From the NCBI GenBank assembly GCA_963732155.1, contig CAVSYB010000018.1, positions 16,960-80,959 on the forward strand: 64,000 nucleotides of DNA, given 5' to 3'. This document shows, one piece after another, positions 15,554 through 23,748 of this stretch. Every line of letters begins with the position of its first letter. Position 1 is the stretch's first letter. Made by a program: the position numbers and the translations under genes. Source of the DNA: Roseiarcus sp963732155 (GTDB lineage: Bacteria > Pseudomonadota > Alphaproteobacteria > Rhizobiales > Beijerinckiaceae). A model generated the notes under the pieces. The model saw only the letters and a program-made list of their open reading frames with translations, searched no databases and had not been told where the DNA came from.

Positions 15554-17161
15554 TCACATGCGGAATACGCCGAACCGCGTCTCTTCGATCTCGGCGTTGA
15601 GGCAGGCGGAAAAGGCCAAAGCCAGCACGCGGCGGGTTTGCGACGGCGCGATGATTCCGTCGTCCCACAGCCGCGCGGTGGCGAAATAGGGCGAGCCCTC
15701 GCTCTCGTATTTGGCGCGGATCGGCGCCTTGAACGCGGCCTCCTCGTCGGCCGACCAGGTCTTGCCCTCCGCCTCCAGCGCATCGCGGCGCAGCGTCGCC
15801 AGCACGCTCGCCGCCTGTTCGCCGCCCATCACGCTGATGCGCGCGTTGGGCCAGGCGAACAGGAAGCGCGGGCCATAGGCGCGCCCGCACATGCCGTAAT
15901 TGCCGGCGCCGAACGAGCCGCCGACGATCAGCGTGATCTTGGGCACCCGCGCGCTCGCCACCGCGGTCACCAGCTTGGCGCCGTCCTTGGCGATGCCGCC
16001 CGCTTCATATTGCCGGCCGACCATGAAGCCCGAGATGTTTTGCAGGAACAGCAACGGAATGCGGCGCTGCGCGCACAGCTCGATGAAATGCGCCCCCTTC
16101 AGCGCGCTTTCGGAGAACAGAACGCCGTTGCTGGCGACAATGCCGATCAGCATGCCGGACAGCCGCGCGAAGCCGGTCAGCAGCGTCGTTCCGTAGCGCG
16201 CCTTGAATTCGTCGAACGCCGAACCGTCGACCAGCCGCGCGACGACCTCGCGCGCATCGTATTGCTGGCGCAGGTCGACGGGGACGACGCGCTCGAGCTC
16301 CTCGGCCGGATAGAGCGGCTCGGCCGGCGCGATGATGTCATGCTCGGCCTTGGCGCGCCGGTTGAGATTGCCGATCGCCCGGCGCGCCAGGGCCAGCGCG
16401 TGGACGTCGTCGCGCGCCAGCGCGTCGGCGACGCCGGAAACGCGGGTATGGACGTCGGCGCCGCCGAGATCCTCGGCGCTGACCACTTCGCCGGTCGCCG
16501 CCTTCACCAGCGGCGGCCCGGCGAGGAAGATCGTGCCCTGCCCCTTGACGATGATCGTCTCGTCCGACATCGCCGGCACATAGGCGCCGCCGGCGGTGCA
16601 CGAGCCCATCACCACCGCGACCTGGGCGAGGCCCGCCGCCGACATCGTCGCCTGATTGTAGAAGATGCGGCCGAAATGTTCGCGATCGGGAAACACTTCG
16701 GCCTGATGCGGCAGGTTGGCGCCGCCGGAATCGACGAGATAGACGCAGGGCAGCCGGTTCTCGCGCGCGATTTCCTGGGCGCGCAAATGCTTCTTGACGG
16801 TCATCGGATAATAGGCGCCGCCCTTGATCGTCGGATCATTGGCGACGATCATCGCCTCGCGCCCTTCGATCGCGCCGACGCCGGCGATCAGGCCGGCGCC
16901 GTGCACGTCGCCCTCGTACATGCCGAACGCGGCGAGCGGCGCGATTTCGAGAAACGGCGAGCCGGGATCGATGAGGCGGGCGACGCGCTCGCGCGCCAGC
17001 AGCTTGCCGCGCGCCACATGGCGCTCGCGGGCGCGCGCCGAACCGCCCTGCGCCGCCGCGGCGCGCCGCTCGTCGAGCTCGGCCAGCAGCGCCCGCCAGG
17101 CGTCGGCGTTGGCGTCCTGCTCGGGCGAAGAGTCCGGGGCATTGCTTTTCAGGATCGCCAC
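15554..17161 (-). CDS. mccB: Methylcrotonyl-CoA carboxylase carboxyltransferase beta subunit
   Basis: This is a 535-residue crotonase-fold carboxyltransferase with two halves. Typical MccB features are ARGKLLARERV, DPTIKGGAYYPMTVKKHLRAQ (shown in part), GSCTAGGAYVPAMSDE and FLQNISGFMVGRQYEAGGI (first 19 residues). It transfers the carboxyl group from biotin on MccA to 3-methylcrotonyl-CoA. Length and motifs favour methylcrotonyl- over propionyl-CoA carboxylase, though geranyl-CoA carboxylase is closely related. No other leucine-degradation gene (acyl-CoA dehydrogenase, AUH hydratase, HMG-CoA lyase) is adjacent. The amidase gene separates it from mccA. Confidence 0.92.
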   Translation of the reverse strand: MAILKSNAPDSSPEQDANADAWRALLAELDERRAAAAQGGSARARERHVARGKLLARERVARLIDPGSPFLEIAPLAAFGMYEGDVHGAGLIAGVGAIEGREAMIVANDPTIKGGAYYPMTVKKHLRAQEIARENRLPCVYLVDSGGANLPHQAEVFPDREHFGRIFYNQATMSAAGLAQVAVVMGSCTAGGAYVPAMSDETIIVKGQGTIFLAGPPLVKAATGEVVSAEDLGGADVHTRVSGVADALARDDVHALALARRAIGNLNRRAKAEHDIIAPAEPLYPAEELERVVPVDLRQQYDAREVVARLVDGSAFDEFKARYGTTLLTGFARLSGMLIGIVASNGVLFSESALKGAHFIELCAQRRIPLLFLQNISGFMVGRQYEAGGIAKDGAKLVTAVASARVPKITLIVGGSFGAGNYGMCGRAYGPRFLFAWPNARISVMGGEQAASVLATLRRDALEAEGKTWSADEEAAFKAPIRAKYESEGSPYFATARLWDDGIIAPSQTRRVLALAFSACLNAEIEETRFGVFRM

Positions 17162-17173
17162 CCGAACCTCCGA

Positions 17174-18112
17174 TCACCGCGCCGCGGGGCGCGTCTCGTG
17201 AATCTTGGCGTAGTCGACGCGCCGCATGCCGTCCTCGTCGATCGAGATGATGTCGACGAATTCATGTCCGAAGCGCAAATCCAGCGCGGCGTAGCGGTTG
17301 CGCGCGTGGACGACCTGCGCCGAGGTTTCATCGAGGCCGCTGATGCTCACCACGAAATTCATGTCGCTCGCCGCGATCTCCTCGGCGCTCATGCCGCTGA
17401 GCAGGCTGTCCGCGCCGATCACGTGAAACAGCGTCCAGCTCAGCGCGAACACCGGATTCTCGCTGCGCTCGAGGCGCATCTCCTGGAAGCTCGTCAGGCG
17501 TCGGCCCTCGCTCGAAACCTTGGCGCGAATGACCCACAATTTGGCGCTGGCGTCGGAGATGAAATTGTTGCGCGCATTGGCGACGCGCACCATCAGCGTC
17601 GGCGCGCCGTCGTGCTCGGCGACGACCGGATTTCTCGCGAAGATCAGCCGCGCCCGCGGCCTCGAAAAGCGCGCGAACACCAGCCCCGTCATCACCGCCA
17701 GCGAGACCAGCGAAAAAAAGCTTTCGACCGCCGCGACGCTGTGCCCGTAGGTCGACTGCGGATACAGGTAGCCGTAGCCGACCCCCGCCATCGTCTCGAC
17801 GCTGAAGAAGAACAGGTCGGAGAAGCTGCCGGGTCGGGCGTTGGCGATCGGCGCCGCTCCGAATTGGTAGACCACCGCGAACAGCAGATTGAATGTCGCG
17901 AAGATCGCCGCCAGCGCTCCGAAGAACACCGGCCAGGATACGGTCATCGCGTTGTGGTAGAAGTCCGTCCACAGATTGGTCTCCAGCCCCTCGGTGATGA
18001 TCCGCGCGGAGCCGAACTTCCTGACGTGCGGGCGCGATCGGCGGGGCGGCGCGATCGCGCGGAGCCGTTCGAGCAGCCGGTTCAAATGGCTTCGTATCTT
18101 TCGATGCGCCAT
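17174..18112 (-). CDS. KirBac-like inward rectifier potassium channel
   Basis: This is a 312-residue protein. TM1 lies at ~57-82, the pore helix and filter at ~103-116 and TM2 at ~124-147, followed by a ~160-residue beta-rich cytoplasmic domain (RARLIFARNPVVAEHDG, LMVRVANARNNFISDA), the hallmark of Kir channels. The filter reads AGVGYGYLYP, where KirBac channels typically have TVGYGDMHP, so the Gly-Tyr-Gly core is kept but the flanks differ. The start is ATG 18110-18112, giving a 31-base overlap with the end of the upstream GST gene and implying co-translation. The gene ends 12 bases before mccB begins. Confidence 0.9.
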   Translation of the reverse strand: MAHRKIRSHLNRLLERLRAIAPPRRSRPHVRKFGSARIITEGLETNLWTDFYHNAMTVSWPVFFGALAAIFATFNLLFAVVYQFGAAPIANARPGSFSDLFFFSVETMAGVGYGYLYPQSTYGHSVAAVESFFSLVSLAVMTGLVFARFSRPRARLIFARNPVVAEHDGAPTLMVRVANARNNFISDASAKLWVIRAKVSSEGRRLTSFQEMRLERSENPVFALSWTLFHVIGADSLLSGMSAEEIAASDMNFVVSISGLDETSAQVVHARNRYAALDLRFGHEFVDIISIDEDGMRRVDYAKIHETRPAAR

Positions 18113-18735
18113 GGTTCGGCCTCGGCGTCGTTGATCCAGGCCTTCCAGGCGGGAAGCGCCATGATGGCGTCCATGTAGTCGCGGCTCGTCCGGTTCACGG
18201 CGACGTCGTAGACGAGAAAGCGGTTGACCACCGGCGCGAACATCGCGTCGGCGGCGCTGAAGCGTCCGAACAGGAACGGCCCGGCGGCGCCGAAGGTGCG
18301 GCGCGCCTGCGCCCACGCGTCCTCGATCCGCGCGACATCGGCCTCGACCGCCCCCGTCAGCGCCAGTTTCCTGACCGGGCGACGGAAATTGGTCGGGCAA
18401 TGCTCGCGCAAGGCCTGGAAGCCGGCGTGCATCTCGGCGGCGAGCGTGCGAGCGTGGGCCCGCGCCGCCTTGCCGCGCGGCCAGATCGCCTTGTCCGGAT
18501 ATTTCTCCGCGACATATTCGACGATGGCCAGCGATTCCCAGACCGCGATCGCGCCGTCATGCAGCGACGGACACCTGCCGGAGGGCGCGTAACGAAGGAT
18601 GCGCTCGCGGGTGTCGGGCTGGTCCAGCGGGATGACCACTTCCTCGAACGGGATTTTGAAATGGGCGAGCAGAATCCACGGCCTCAGCGACCACGACGAA
18701 TAGGCCTTGTTGGCGAGCACGAGCTTGAGGGGCAT
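18082..18735 (-). CDS. Glutathione S-transferase family protein
   Basis: This is a 217-residue protein. An N-terminal thioredoxin-like domain (LVLANKAYSSWSLRPWILL, with Ser residues in the usual active-site position, and SGRCPSLHDG, WESLAIVEYVAE for glutathione binding) precedes an all-helical C-terminal domain. The SSWSLRPW opening is typical of a bacterial GST subgroup of unknown substrate. The gene overlaps the downstream channel gene by 31 bases. A glutathione synthesis gene (gshA) is present at 47347. Confidence 0.9.
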   Translation of the reverse strand: MPLKLVLANKAYSSWSLRPWILLAHFKIPFEEVVIPLDQPDTRERILRYAPSGRCPSLHDGAIAVWESLAIVEYVAEKYPDKAIWPRGKAARAHARTLAAEMHAGFQALREHCPTNFRRPVRKLALTGAVEADVARIEDAWAQARRTFGAAGPFLFGRFSAADAMFAPVVNRFLVYDVAVNRTSRDYMDAIMALPAWKAWINDAEAEPWRIERYEAI

Positions 18736-18927
18736 GGCGGAATCTGCCGTTGAGCGGGCGTCGCGCGTTCATTGGGCGCGGCCGGGCGGTTGTCAAGCGG
18801 AGCGGCGACGTTCAGGCCGGCTCCGCCGCGGACGCCGCGGAAAATGCGCAAAGCCCCCCGGCCGGCGGTCGGCCTCCTCCCGCCCATTGAACTTGACCGC
18901 GCGGTCGAGCCCGAGCATCACCCCGCC

Positions 18928-19221
18928 ATGACCCCTTCTGAAGGCGACGCCGATTCCCCGCCGGGCGTCGAGGCCGCGATTTTCGCCTTGTGCGTCGCCG
19001 CCGGCGCCGGCGACACGATCAACCCGACCGATGCGGCGCAGGCCTGCGCCGCCGCGCGCGGCGAGGACGCGCTCGCCTGGCGCGCCTACCTGCCGCAGGT
19101 GCGCCGCGCCGCCGTGCGCCTCGCCGAGGCCGGCCGGATCGTCATCTACCGCAAGGGCAAGCCGGTCGATCCGCGGGATTTTCGCGGCGTCTACCGGCTC
19201 GGCCTGCCGCGCTTCGATTGA
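18928..19221 (+). CDS. DUF3253 family protein
   Basis: This is a 97-residue protein. EAAIFALCVAAGAGDTINPTD, then WRAYLPQVRRAAVRLAEAG and IYRKGKPVDPRDFRGVYRLGLP, match the small DUF3253 (S-adenosyl-tRNA-transferase-like) winged-helix-like proteins of unknown role. The start is ATG 18928 by family length. It is convergent with the YdcF gene, nine bases away. Confidence 0.82.
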   Translation: MTPSEGDADSPPGVEAAIFALCVAAGAGDTINPTDAAQACAAARGEDALAWRAYLPQVRRAAVRLAEAGRIVIYRKGKPVDPRDFRGVYRLGLPRFD

Positions 19222-19230
19222 ACCGCCGCG

Positions 19231-20025
19231 TCACGGCGCCGGGAAAAGCTCGTCGATCTTGCCGCTCATGCGATAGGCGGCGAGGCCGATCCATTCGTGG
19301 ACCGCCAGGTCGAACAGCGCAAAGCCGCGGGCGGCCTCGCGATTGAGCCGCCAGTCGCCGATCCCGCCTTCCGAGCGATAGTCGACCGGCCAGGCGACGA
19401 CGTTGAAGCCGGCCCTGCGGAACAGCGCCATCGCGCGCGGCATGTGCCAGGCCGAGGTGACCAGCAGCCAGACTTGCGAGGGCTCGGGATGAACGAGGTC
19501 GCGCGTGAATCTCGCGTTCTCGTCGGTATTGCGCGAGCGATCCTCGAGCGCGATCCGCGCCGGATCGACGCCGAGCGCGGTCAGCAGCTTCGCCCCGTCG
19601 CGGGCCTCGGCGGAATCCGAGCGCGTCAGCGAATTGCTGCCGCCGGAATAGACGAGGCGCGCCTGCGGAAAACGCCGCGCCAGCTCCACCGCCTCGGTCA
19701 GCCGCGCGGCGCCTTCGCCGAGGGTCACCTGGTGGCGCGCGCGCCCCACTTCGTCGTCGATCGCGCCGCCCAGCACGATGACGCCGTAGGGCGGCGCCAT
19801 CGCGGCGGGCGGCGGCGGAAAGCGGTCTTCCAGCGGCTCGATCAACCAGACCCCGAGCGGCAGGGCGCCGATCGCCAGCAACAGCAGAATCGTGAAAATC
19901 GCGATCCGCCGGCCGGCCCTTGCAAAACGCCCGGCGGACAGCGCGGCGCCGGCGAAGGCCGCGAGCAGCAGAAGGTTCACCGGCGACGCAAAAAACCACA
20001 GCACTTTCGAAGCGATGAAGAACAT
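19231..20025 (-). CDS. YdcF/ElyC/SanA family membrane protein (DUF218)
   Basis: This is a 264-residue protein. Two N-terminal transmembrane helices (~5-30 and ~40-62) are followed by a DUF218 domain with VIVLGGAI (~residue 84), LVYSGGS, LEDRSRNTDENA and LVTSAWHMPRA. ElyC-type members act in envelope biogenesis and lipid-carrier recycling, but the exact reaction is unknown. Length and topology fit the YdcF group. It is divergent from the TauE-like exporter gene, with a 360-base gap between them. Confidence 0.9.
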   Translation of the reverse strand: MFFIASKVLWFFASPVNLLLLAAFAGAALSAGRFARAGRRIAIFTILLLLAIGALPLGVWLIEPLEDRFPPPPAAMAPPYGVIVLGGAIDDEVGRARHQVTLGEGAARLTEAVELARRFPQARLVYSGGSNSLTRSDSAEARDGAKLLTALGVDPARIALEDRSRNTDENARFTRDLVHPEPSQVWLLVTSAWHMPRAMALFRRAGFNVVAWPVDYRSEGGIGDWRLNREAARGFALFDLAVHEWIGLAAYRMSGKIDELFPAP

Positions 20026-20386
20026 GGGGGCGCCGAGTCCGAAGCGTGGGGGAAAGACCGCGGTCCAAGCCTATGCCCTGACATCCTCGGGCCCAAGCGG
20101 CCGACGCGGGTCAACGGGCCGGTCCGCACGCCCAGGCGGGCCGCCCCCGCAGGGGCCGCGCGGGCGCCATCAACTTGCCTTGCCCGCGTGTTTGCTTGGC
20201 GAGGGCCAGCGCGAAATTCGCGGCGTTTCGCGAAGCGTCCGGCTCGGTCACGCCGGCGCGGGGGCGGTTTGTAATCTAAAAGCATATCGTTTATATCGAC
20301 TTTGCACAGAATGACACCCCATTCATCGCCTGACGAAACCCCTCGGCGCAGCGCCGGCCCCGGTCTTGGCACAAGAGGACGCCGAA
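20026..20386. other. Divergent intergenic region between ydcF-like and TauE-like genes
   Basis: No supported gene is present. The first ~240 bases are GC-rich with no clear structure. The last ~120 bases are AT-richer and carry a good promoter match for the rightward gene (20269-20297). Confidence 0.45.
20269..20297 (+). promoter_or_regulatory. Sigma-70-like promoter of the TauE-like exporter
   Basis: TTGTAA (20269-20274) and TATATC (20292-20297) are separated by 17 bases in an otherwise GC-rich context. The distance to the chosen start codon at 20387 leaves a leader of about 80 bases. Confidence 0.5.
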
Positions 20387-21154
20387 TTGCTTTATGCGCT
20401 GTCAGGGCTGTTTGTCGGGATCGTGGTCGGCTTGACCGGGGTCGGCGGCGGCTCGCTGATGACGCCGATCCTGGTGCTGCTGTTCGGCGTCCATCCGGCG
20501 ACCGCCGTCGGCACCGACCTGCTCTATGCGGCGGCGACCAAGTCGGTCGGCACCGCGGTCCATGGCTTCAACAGGACGGTGATCTGGCGGGTGACCGGCC
20601 TGCTGGCGCTCGGCAGCGCGCCGACGTCCGTCGCGATGATCTACCTGCTCAACCATTTCGGGCCGTATGGCGCCGGCGCGTCGACGCTGATCACCACCAT
20701 CCTCGGCTGCGCGCTGCTGCTGACCGCCGCGGCGATGGCGCTGCGCCGCCGCATCCAGGCCTATGCGGCGACCCGCGCCGGGCGCCTCGATCCGGCGATG
20801 CGCGCCGTGTTGACGGTCCTGACCGGCGTCGCGCTCGGCGTCTTTGTTTCGCTTTCCTCGGTCGGCGCCGGCGCCCTCGGGGTCACCGCGCTGATCCTGC
20901 TCTACCCTGAGGCGCCGACCTCTCAGATCGTCGGCAGCGACATCGCCCACGCCGTTCCCCTCACCCTGGTCGCCGGTCTCGGTCACTGGCTGATCGGCTC
21001 GGTCAATTTCGAGACGCTGGGCATGCTGCTGATCGGTTCGATCCCCGGCATCGTCATCGGGAGTTTCCTGACGCCGCGGCTTCCCGACCAATGGCTGCGC
21101 ACCCTGCTGGCGATCGTGCTGGCGGTGGTCGGCGCGCGGCTGGTCGTTCCCTAG
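20387..21154 (+). CDS. TauE/SafE (TSUP) family anion exporter
   Basis: This is a 255-residue integral membrane protein with about eight transmembrane helices. The N-terminal repeat motif VGLTGVGGGSLMTPILVLLFG (first 20 shown in part) and a second-half counterpart SLSSVGAGALGVTALILL are typical of TSUP transporters, which export sulfite, sulfoacetate or related organic anions. The start is a TTG at 20387 with GAGGA eight bases upstream; a TTG at 20366 lacks a ribosome site. Cysteine synthase follows 64 bases downstream, so a role in sulfur balance is a reasonable inference. Confidence 0.85.
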   Translation: MLYALSGLFVGIVVGLTGVGGGSLMTPILVLLFGVHPATAVGTDLLYAAATKSVGTAVHGFNRTVIWRVTGLLALGSAPTSVAMIYLLNHFGPYGAGASTLITTILGCALLLTAAAMALRRRIQAYAATRAGRLDPAMRAVLTVLTGVALGVFVSLSSVGAGALGVTALILLYPEAPTSQIVGSDIAHAVPLTLVAGLGHWLIGSVNFETLGMLLIGSIPGIVIGSFLTPRLPDQWLRTLLAIVLAVVGARLVVP

Positions 21155-21218
21155 GCGTCGGGCGAGGCCTTGTTCCGCATCGCCCCTTCGCTTAGCCTTT
21201 CGATCCCCTGAGGGCGTC

Positions 21219-22250
21219 ATGAAAGTCAGTCCGTCCGTCGTCGAAGCGATCGGCCATACGCCGCTGATCCAGCTCAGGCGCGCCTCGGCGCTGACGGGGT
21301 GCGCGATTCTCGGCAAAGCCGAATTCATGAACCCCGGCGGTTCGGTGAAGGACCGCGCCGCGCTGGCGATCATCGAGGACGCGGTCGCCAGCGGCGCGCT
21401 GCGCCCGGGCGGGGTGATCGTCGAAGGCACCGCCGGCAACACCGGCATCGGCCTCGGCGTGGTCGGCTCGGCGCTCGGCTTTCGCACCGTCATCGTCATT
21501 CCGGAGACCCAGACCCAGGAAAAAAAGGACATGCTGCGGCTGGTCGGCGCCGAACTCGTCGAAGTGCCCGCGGTCCCCTACTCCAACCCCAACAACTACG
21601 TGAAATATTCCGGACGACTGGCTGAAGCGCTTCATAAATCGGAACCGAACGGCGCGGTGTGGGCCAATCAGTTCGATAACGTCGCCAATCGACGCGGCCA
21701 TTACCGGACGACCGGCCCGGAGATTTTCGAGGACACGCTCGGCAGGGTCGACGGCTTCGTCTGCTCGGTCGGCTCGGGCGGCACGCTGGCCGGCGTCGGC
21801 ATGGCGCTGAAGGAGCGCAATCGCGCCATCAAGATCGCGCTCGCCGATCCGATGGGCGCGGCGCTCTACGAATATTACGCGCATGGCGTGCTCAAGAGCG
21901 AGGGCTCGTCGATCACCGAGGGCATCGGCCAGGGACGCGTCACCGCCAATCTGGAGGGCGCGCCGGTCGATTTCGCCTATCAGGTGCGCGACGACGAGGC
22001 GCTGCCGATCGTCTTCGATCTGGCCGAGCACGAGGGCCTGCTGCTCGGCGGGTCGTCGGGCGTCAACGTCGCCGGCGCGATCCGGCTGGCCAAAGACCTC
22101 GGGCCGGGTCATGTGATCGTGACGATCCTCGCCGATTCCGGCGTGCGCTACGCGTCGAAACTGTTCAACCCGGCGTTCCTGCGCGAGAAGAATTTGCCGG
22201 TCCCCGGCTGGCTCGAGCGCGAGGCCAGCGCGCCCAAAGTGTTCCTCTGA
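21219..22250 (+). CDS. cysK: Cysteine synthase (O-acetylserine sulfhydrylase), PLP-dependent
   Basis: This is a 343-residue fold-type II PLP enzyme. Lys44 in NPGGSVKDRAA binds PLP, EGTAGNTGIG is the substrate loop, and GSGGTLAG and GGSSGVN are the phosphate-binding and C-terminal motifs. It makes cysteine from O-acetylserine and sulfide. It is ~30 residues longer than classic CysK, as in an alphaproteobacterial cysteine synthase A group (insert near KKDMLRLVGAELVEVP and C-terminal extension). A GAGGG ribosome site precedes ATG 21219. The AlaX gene starts one base after its stop codon, so the two are co-translated. Confidence 0.92.
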   Translation: MKVSPSVVEAIGHTPLIQLRRASALTGCAILGKAEFMNPGGSVKDRAALAIIEDAVASGALRPGGVIVEGTAGNTGIGLGVVGSALGFRTVIVIPETQTQEKKDMLRLVGAELVEVPAVPYSNPNNYVKYSGRLAEALHKSEPNGAVWANQFDNVANRRGHYRTTGPEIFEDTLGRVDGFVCSVGSGGTLAGVGMALKERNRAIKIALADPMGAALYEYYAHGVLKSEGSSITEGIGQGRVTANLEGAPVDFAYQVRDDEALPIVFDLAEHEGLLLGGSSGVNVAGAIRLAKDLGPGHVIVTILADSGVRYASKLFNPAFLREKNLPVPGWLEREASAPKVFL

Positions 22251-22251
22251 G

Positions 22252-22962
22252 ATGACCAGGCCGCTGTTTCGCGAGGACGCCTATCTGAAGGAGGTCGAGG
22301 CGGTGGTCGTCCGCGCCGAGCCGCGCGGGATCGTTCTGGCGGCGACCAATTTCTATGCGCAGGGCGGCGGACAAGCGGGCGACCGGGGCGAGATCATGCT
22401 GTCCGACGGCTCGAGCCTGGCGATCCTCGATACGATCTATGACGCCGACCGGCGCACCATCCTGCATGTGCCGGCGGGCGGCGCCCGGCTCCCCGCCGCC
22501 GGCGAGCGGGTGACGGCGCGGATCGACTGGGAGCTGCGCTTCAAGCGGATGCGCGCCCACACCGCGCTGCATCTGCTGACCGCCGTGCTGCCTTTTCCGG
22601 TGACCGGCGGCTCGGTCGGCGACGGCGAAGGCCGGCTCGATTTCGATTCGGGCGAGGCGGCGCTCGACAAGCTCGACATCGCGCTGAGGCTCAACGCGCT
22701 GATCGCCGCCGACGCCGCCGTCGCCACGCGCTGGATCAGCGACCAGGAGCTGGCCGCCAATCCCGGCCTCGTCAAGACGATGTCGGTCAAGCCGCCGACC
22801 GGCGCCGGGCGCGTCAGGCTCGTCGAAATCGCAGGGATCGACCTGCAGCCCTGCGGCGGCACGCATGTGGCGCGCACCGGCGAAATCGGCCGCGCCCAGG
22901 TCACCCAGATCGAGAAGAAGGGAAGGATCAACCGCCGCGTGCGCATCGCGCTTCAGGCCTAG
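22252..22962 (+). CDS. AlaX-type trans-editing protein for mischarged alanyl-tRNA
   Basis: This is a 236-residue protein homologous to the editing domain of alanyl-tRNA synthetase. The zinc ligands are visible as His103 and His107 (HTALH) and Cys201 and His205 (CGGTH). It hydrolyses Ser-tRNA(Ala) or Gly-tRNA(Ala) in trans. The GGG(Q) region near residue 38 (FYAQGGGQ) is also typical. It follows cysK with a one-base gap. Serine is the precursor of cysteine, so this pairing may tie editing to serine flux. Confidence 0.92.
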   Translation: MTRPLFREDAYLKEVEAVVVRAEPRGIVLAATNFYAQGGGQAGDRGEIMLSDGSSLAILDTIYDADRRTILHVPAGGARLPAAGERVTARIDWELRFKRMRAHTALHLLTAVLPFPVTGGSVGDGEGRLDFDSGEAALDKLDIALRLNALIAADAAVATRWISDQELAANPGLVKTMSVKPPTGAGRVRLVEIAGIDLQPCGGTHVARTGEIGRAQVTQIEKKGRINRRVRIALQA

Positions 22963-22969
22963 CGCGCCG

Positions 22970-23035
22970 TCACCTGTGCAGCGCGACGTAGACGCCGACG
23001 AAGAAAAACAGCACGGCGAATATGATTCTGAGCAA
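22970..23035 (-). CDS. Micro-ORF 1: 21-residue hydrophobic peptide
   Basis: The frame reads MLRIIFAVLFFFVGVYVALH plus a final Arg from a TTG start, with GAGAGG about ten bases upstream. It would be a single membrane helix with a basic residue at each end. The 80-base block beginning 48 bases upstream is repeated in front of micro-ORF 2, which supports a shared expression signal. Coding is unproven because of its length and non-ATG start. Confidence 0.4.
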   Translation of the reverse strand: MLRIIFAVLFFFVGVYVALHR

Positions 23036-23082
23036 AACCCGATCCTCTCGAGCCCGCCCATTCAGGCAAGCCAGCGCCCTAG

Positions 23083-23162
23083 CATAGCGCCGGCCGGCTT
23101 GCATCGAGGTTAATCGCGGCGGTCGCGCCTTTGCGCCATTCAGCAGGATTTTGGACTTCGGG
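23083..23162. repeat. Leader repeat copy A (upstream of micro-ORF 1)
   Basis: This ~80-base block matches the block at 23322-23400 at roughly 70% of positions by eye. Shared segments include CATAG, GGCCGG, TTGC, CGCGGCG and TCGCGC. The offset of the two copies is 239 bases, close to the 242-base offset of the start codons of micro-ORFs 1 and 2, so the duplicated unit is leader plus small gene. Confidence 0.65.
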
Positions 23163-23193
23163 TCGCGGTCAAAGCGGCCAAACGGCCGCGCGC

Positions 23194-23277
23194 TCAGCCG
23201 AAGCGGATCATCACCATCGCCAGACTGGTGAAGAAGGCCACGATGAACAGCGCGCTGAATCCCAACCTGTGCGACAT
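23194..23277 (-). CDS. Micro-ORF 2: 27-residue single-helix membrane peptide
   Basis: The peptide begins MSHRLGFSALFIVAFF and ends MVMIRFG. It is one predicted membrane helix with His/Arg at the N-terminus and Arg near the C-terminus. It shares the pattern LFIVxFFxSxAxM and the terminal RFG with micro-ORF 3, so the two are paralogues. The start is ATG 23275-23277, about 45 bases downstream of leader copy B. The family is unknown to me; a type I toxin, a respiratory-complex small subunit or a regulator of a membrane protein are all possible. Confidence 0.6.
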   Translation of the reverse strand: MSHRLGFSALFIVAFFTSLAMVMIRFG

Positions 23278-23321
23278 GCGCTCCACGCAGCCCCTCGAAC
23301 GCAACGACCTCGAAGCCTCAC

Positions 23322-23400
23322 CATAGGATTGGCCGGGTTGCTTCGGGGTTCAGCGCGGCGATCGCGCTTTAGGCAATTGCGTAAGGTTTTAGACACCGGG
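23322..23400. repeat. Leader repeat copy B (upstream of micro-ORF 2)
   Basis: This is the second copy of the 80-base block described at 23083. Read on the minus strand, both copies contain a (T/G)AACC element followed 20 bases later by CTATG, which might be a promoter but has unusual spacing for sigma-70. No matching block is evident upstream of micro-ORF 3. Confidence 0.65.
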
Positions 23401-23431
23401 GGCGCGCCCCGGGCCGCCAGGGCGGCCGCGT

Positions 23432-23524
23432 TCATCCAAATCGGACGATCATCAGCGCAAAGCTGGCGAAGAAGGAGACGATGAACAGGACGTTGAAGGC
23501 GTAGTGGCTGGCGGCGTGATCCAT
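23432..23524 (-). CDS. Micro-ORF 3: 30-residue single-helix membrane peptide
   Basis: The peptide begins MDHAASHYAFNVLFIVSFF and ends LMIVRFG. The polar His-containing head and C-terminal RFG match micro-ORF 2, with a helix of ~20 hydrophobic residues between. A G-run just before the ATG (23522-23524) serves as a weak ribosome site. It is divergent from the NDH-2 gene, whose start lies 225 bases away. Paralogy with its neighbour is the main support for coding. Confidence 0.6.
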   Translation of the reverse strand: MDHAASHYAFNVLFIVSFFASFALMIVRFG

Positions 23525-23748
23525 GATACCCCCCGAACGCTGGGCGACGCTTGATGTTCCGCCGCCGAACCGGCTGCTCGCCCGCGGGCGTCGCGCCATG
23601 CCTCAGCCTTACGGGACGCTTGGCGCCGCGCCGGGGCGCGCCGGCGGCGGCCGGCCGCAATAAATCCTCGAGAAAATGCGTTTTTTTGCTCGCCCGCTGC
23701 GGTTCGGCTGTATTGGCGGGTCCGGCGCCGTCCGAAACGGGGACGCTC

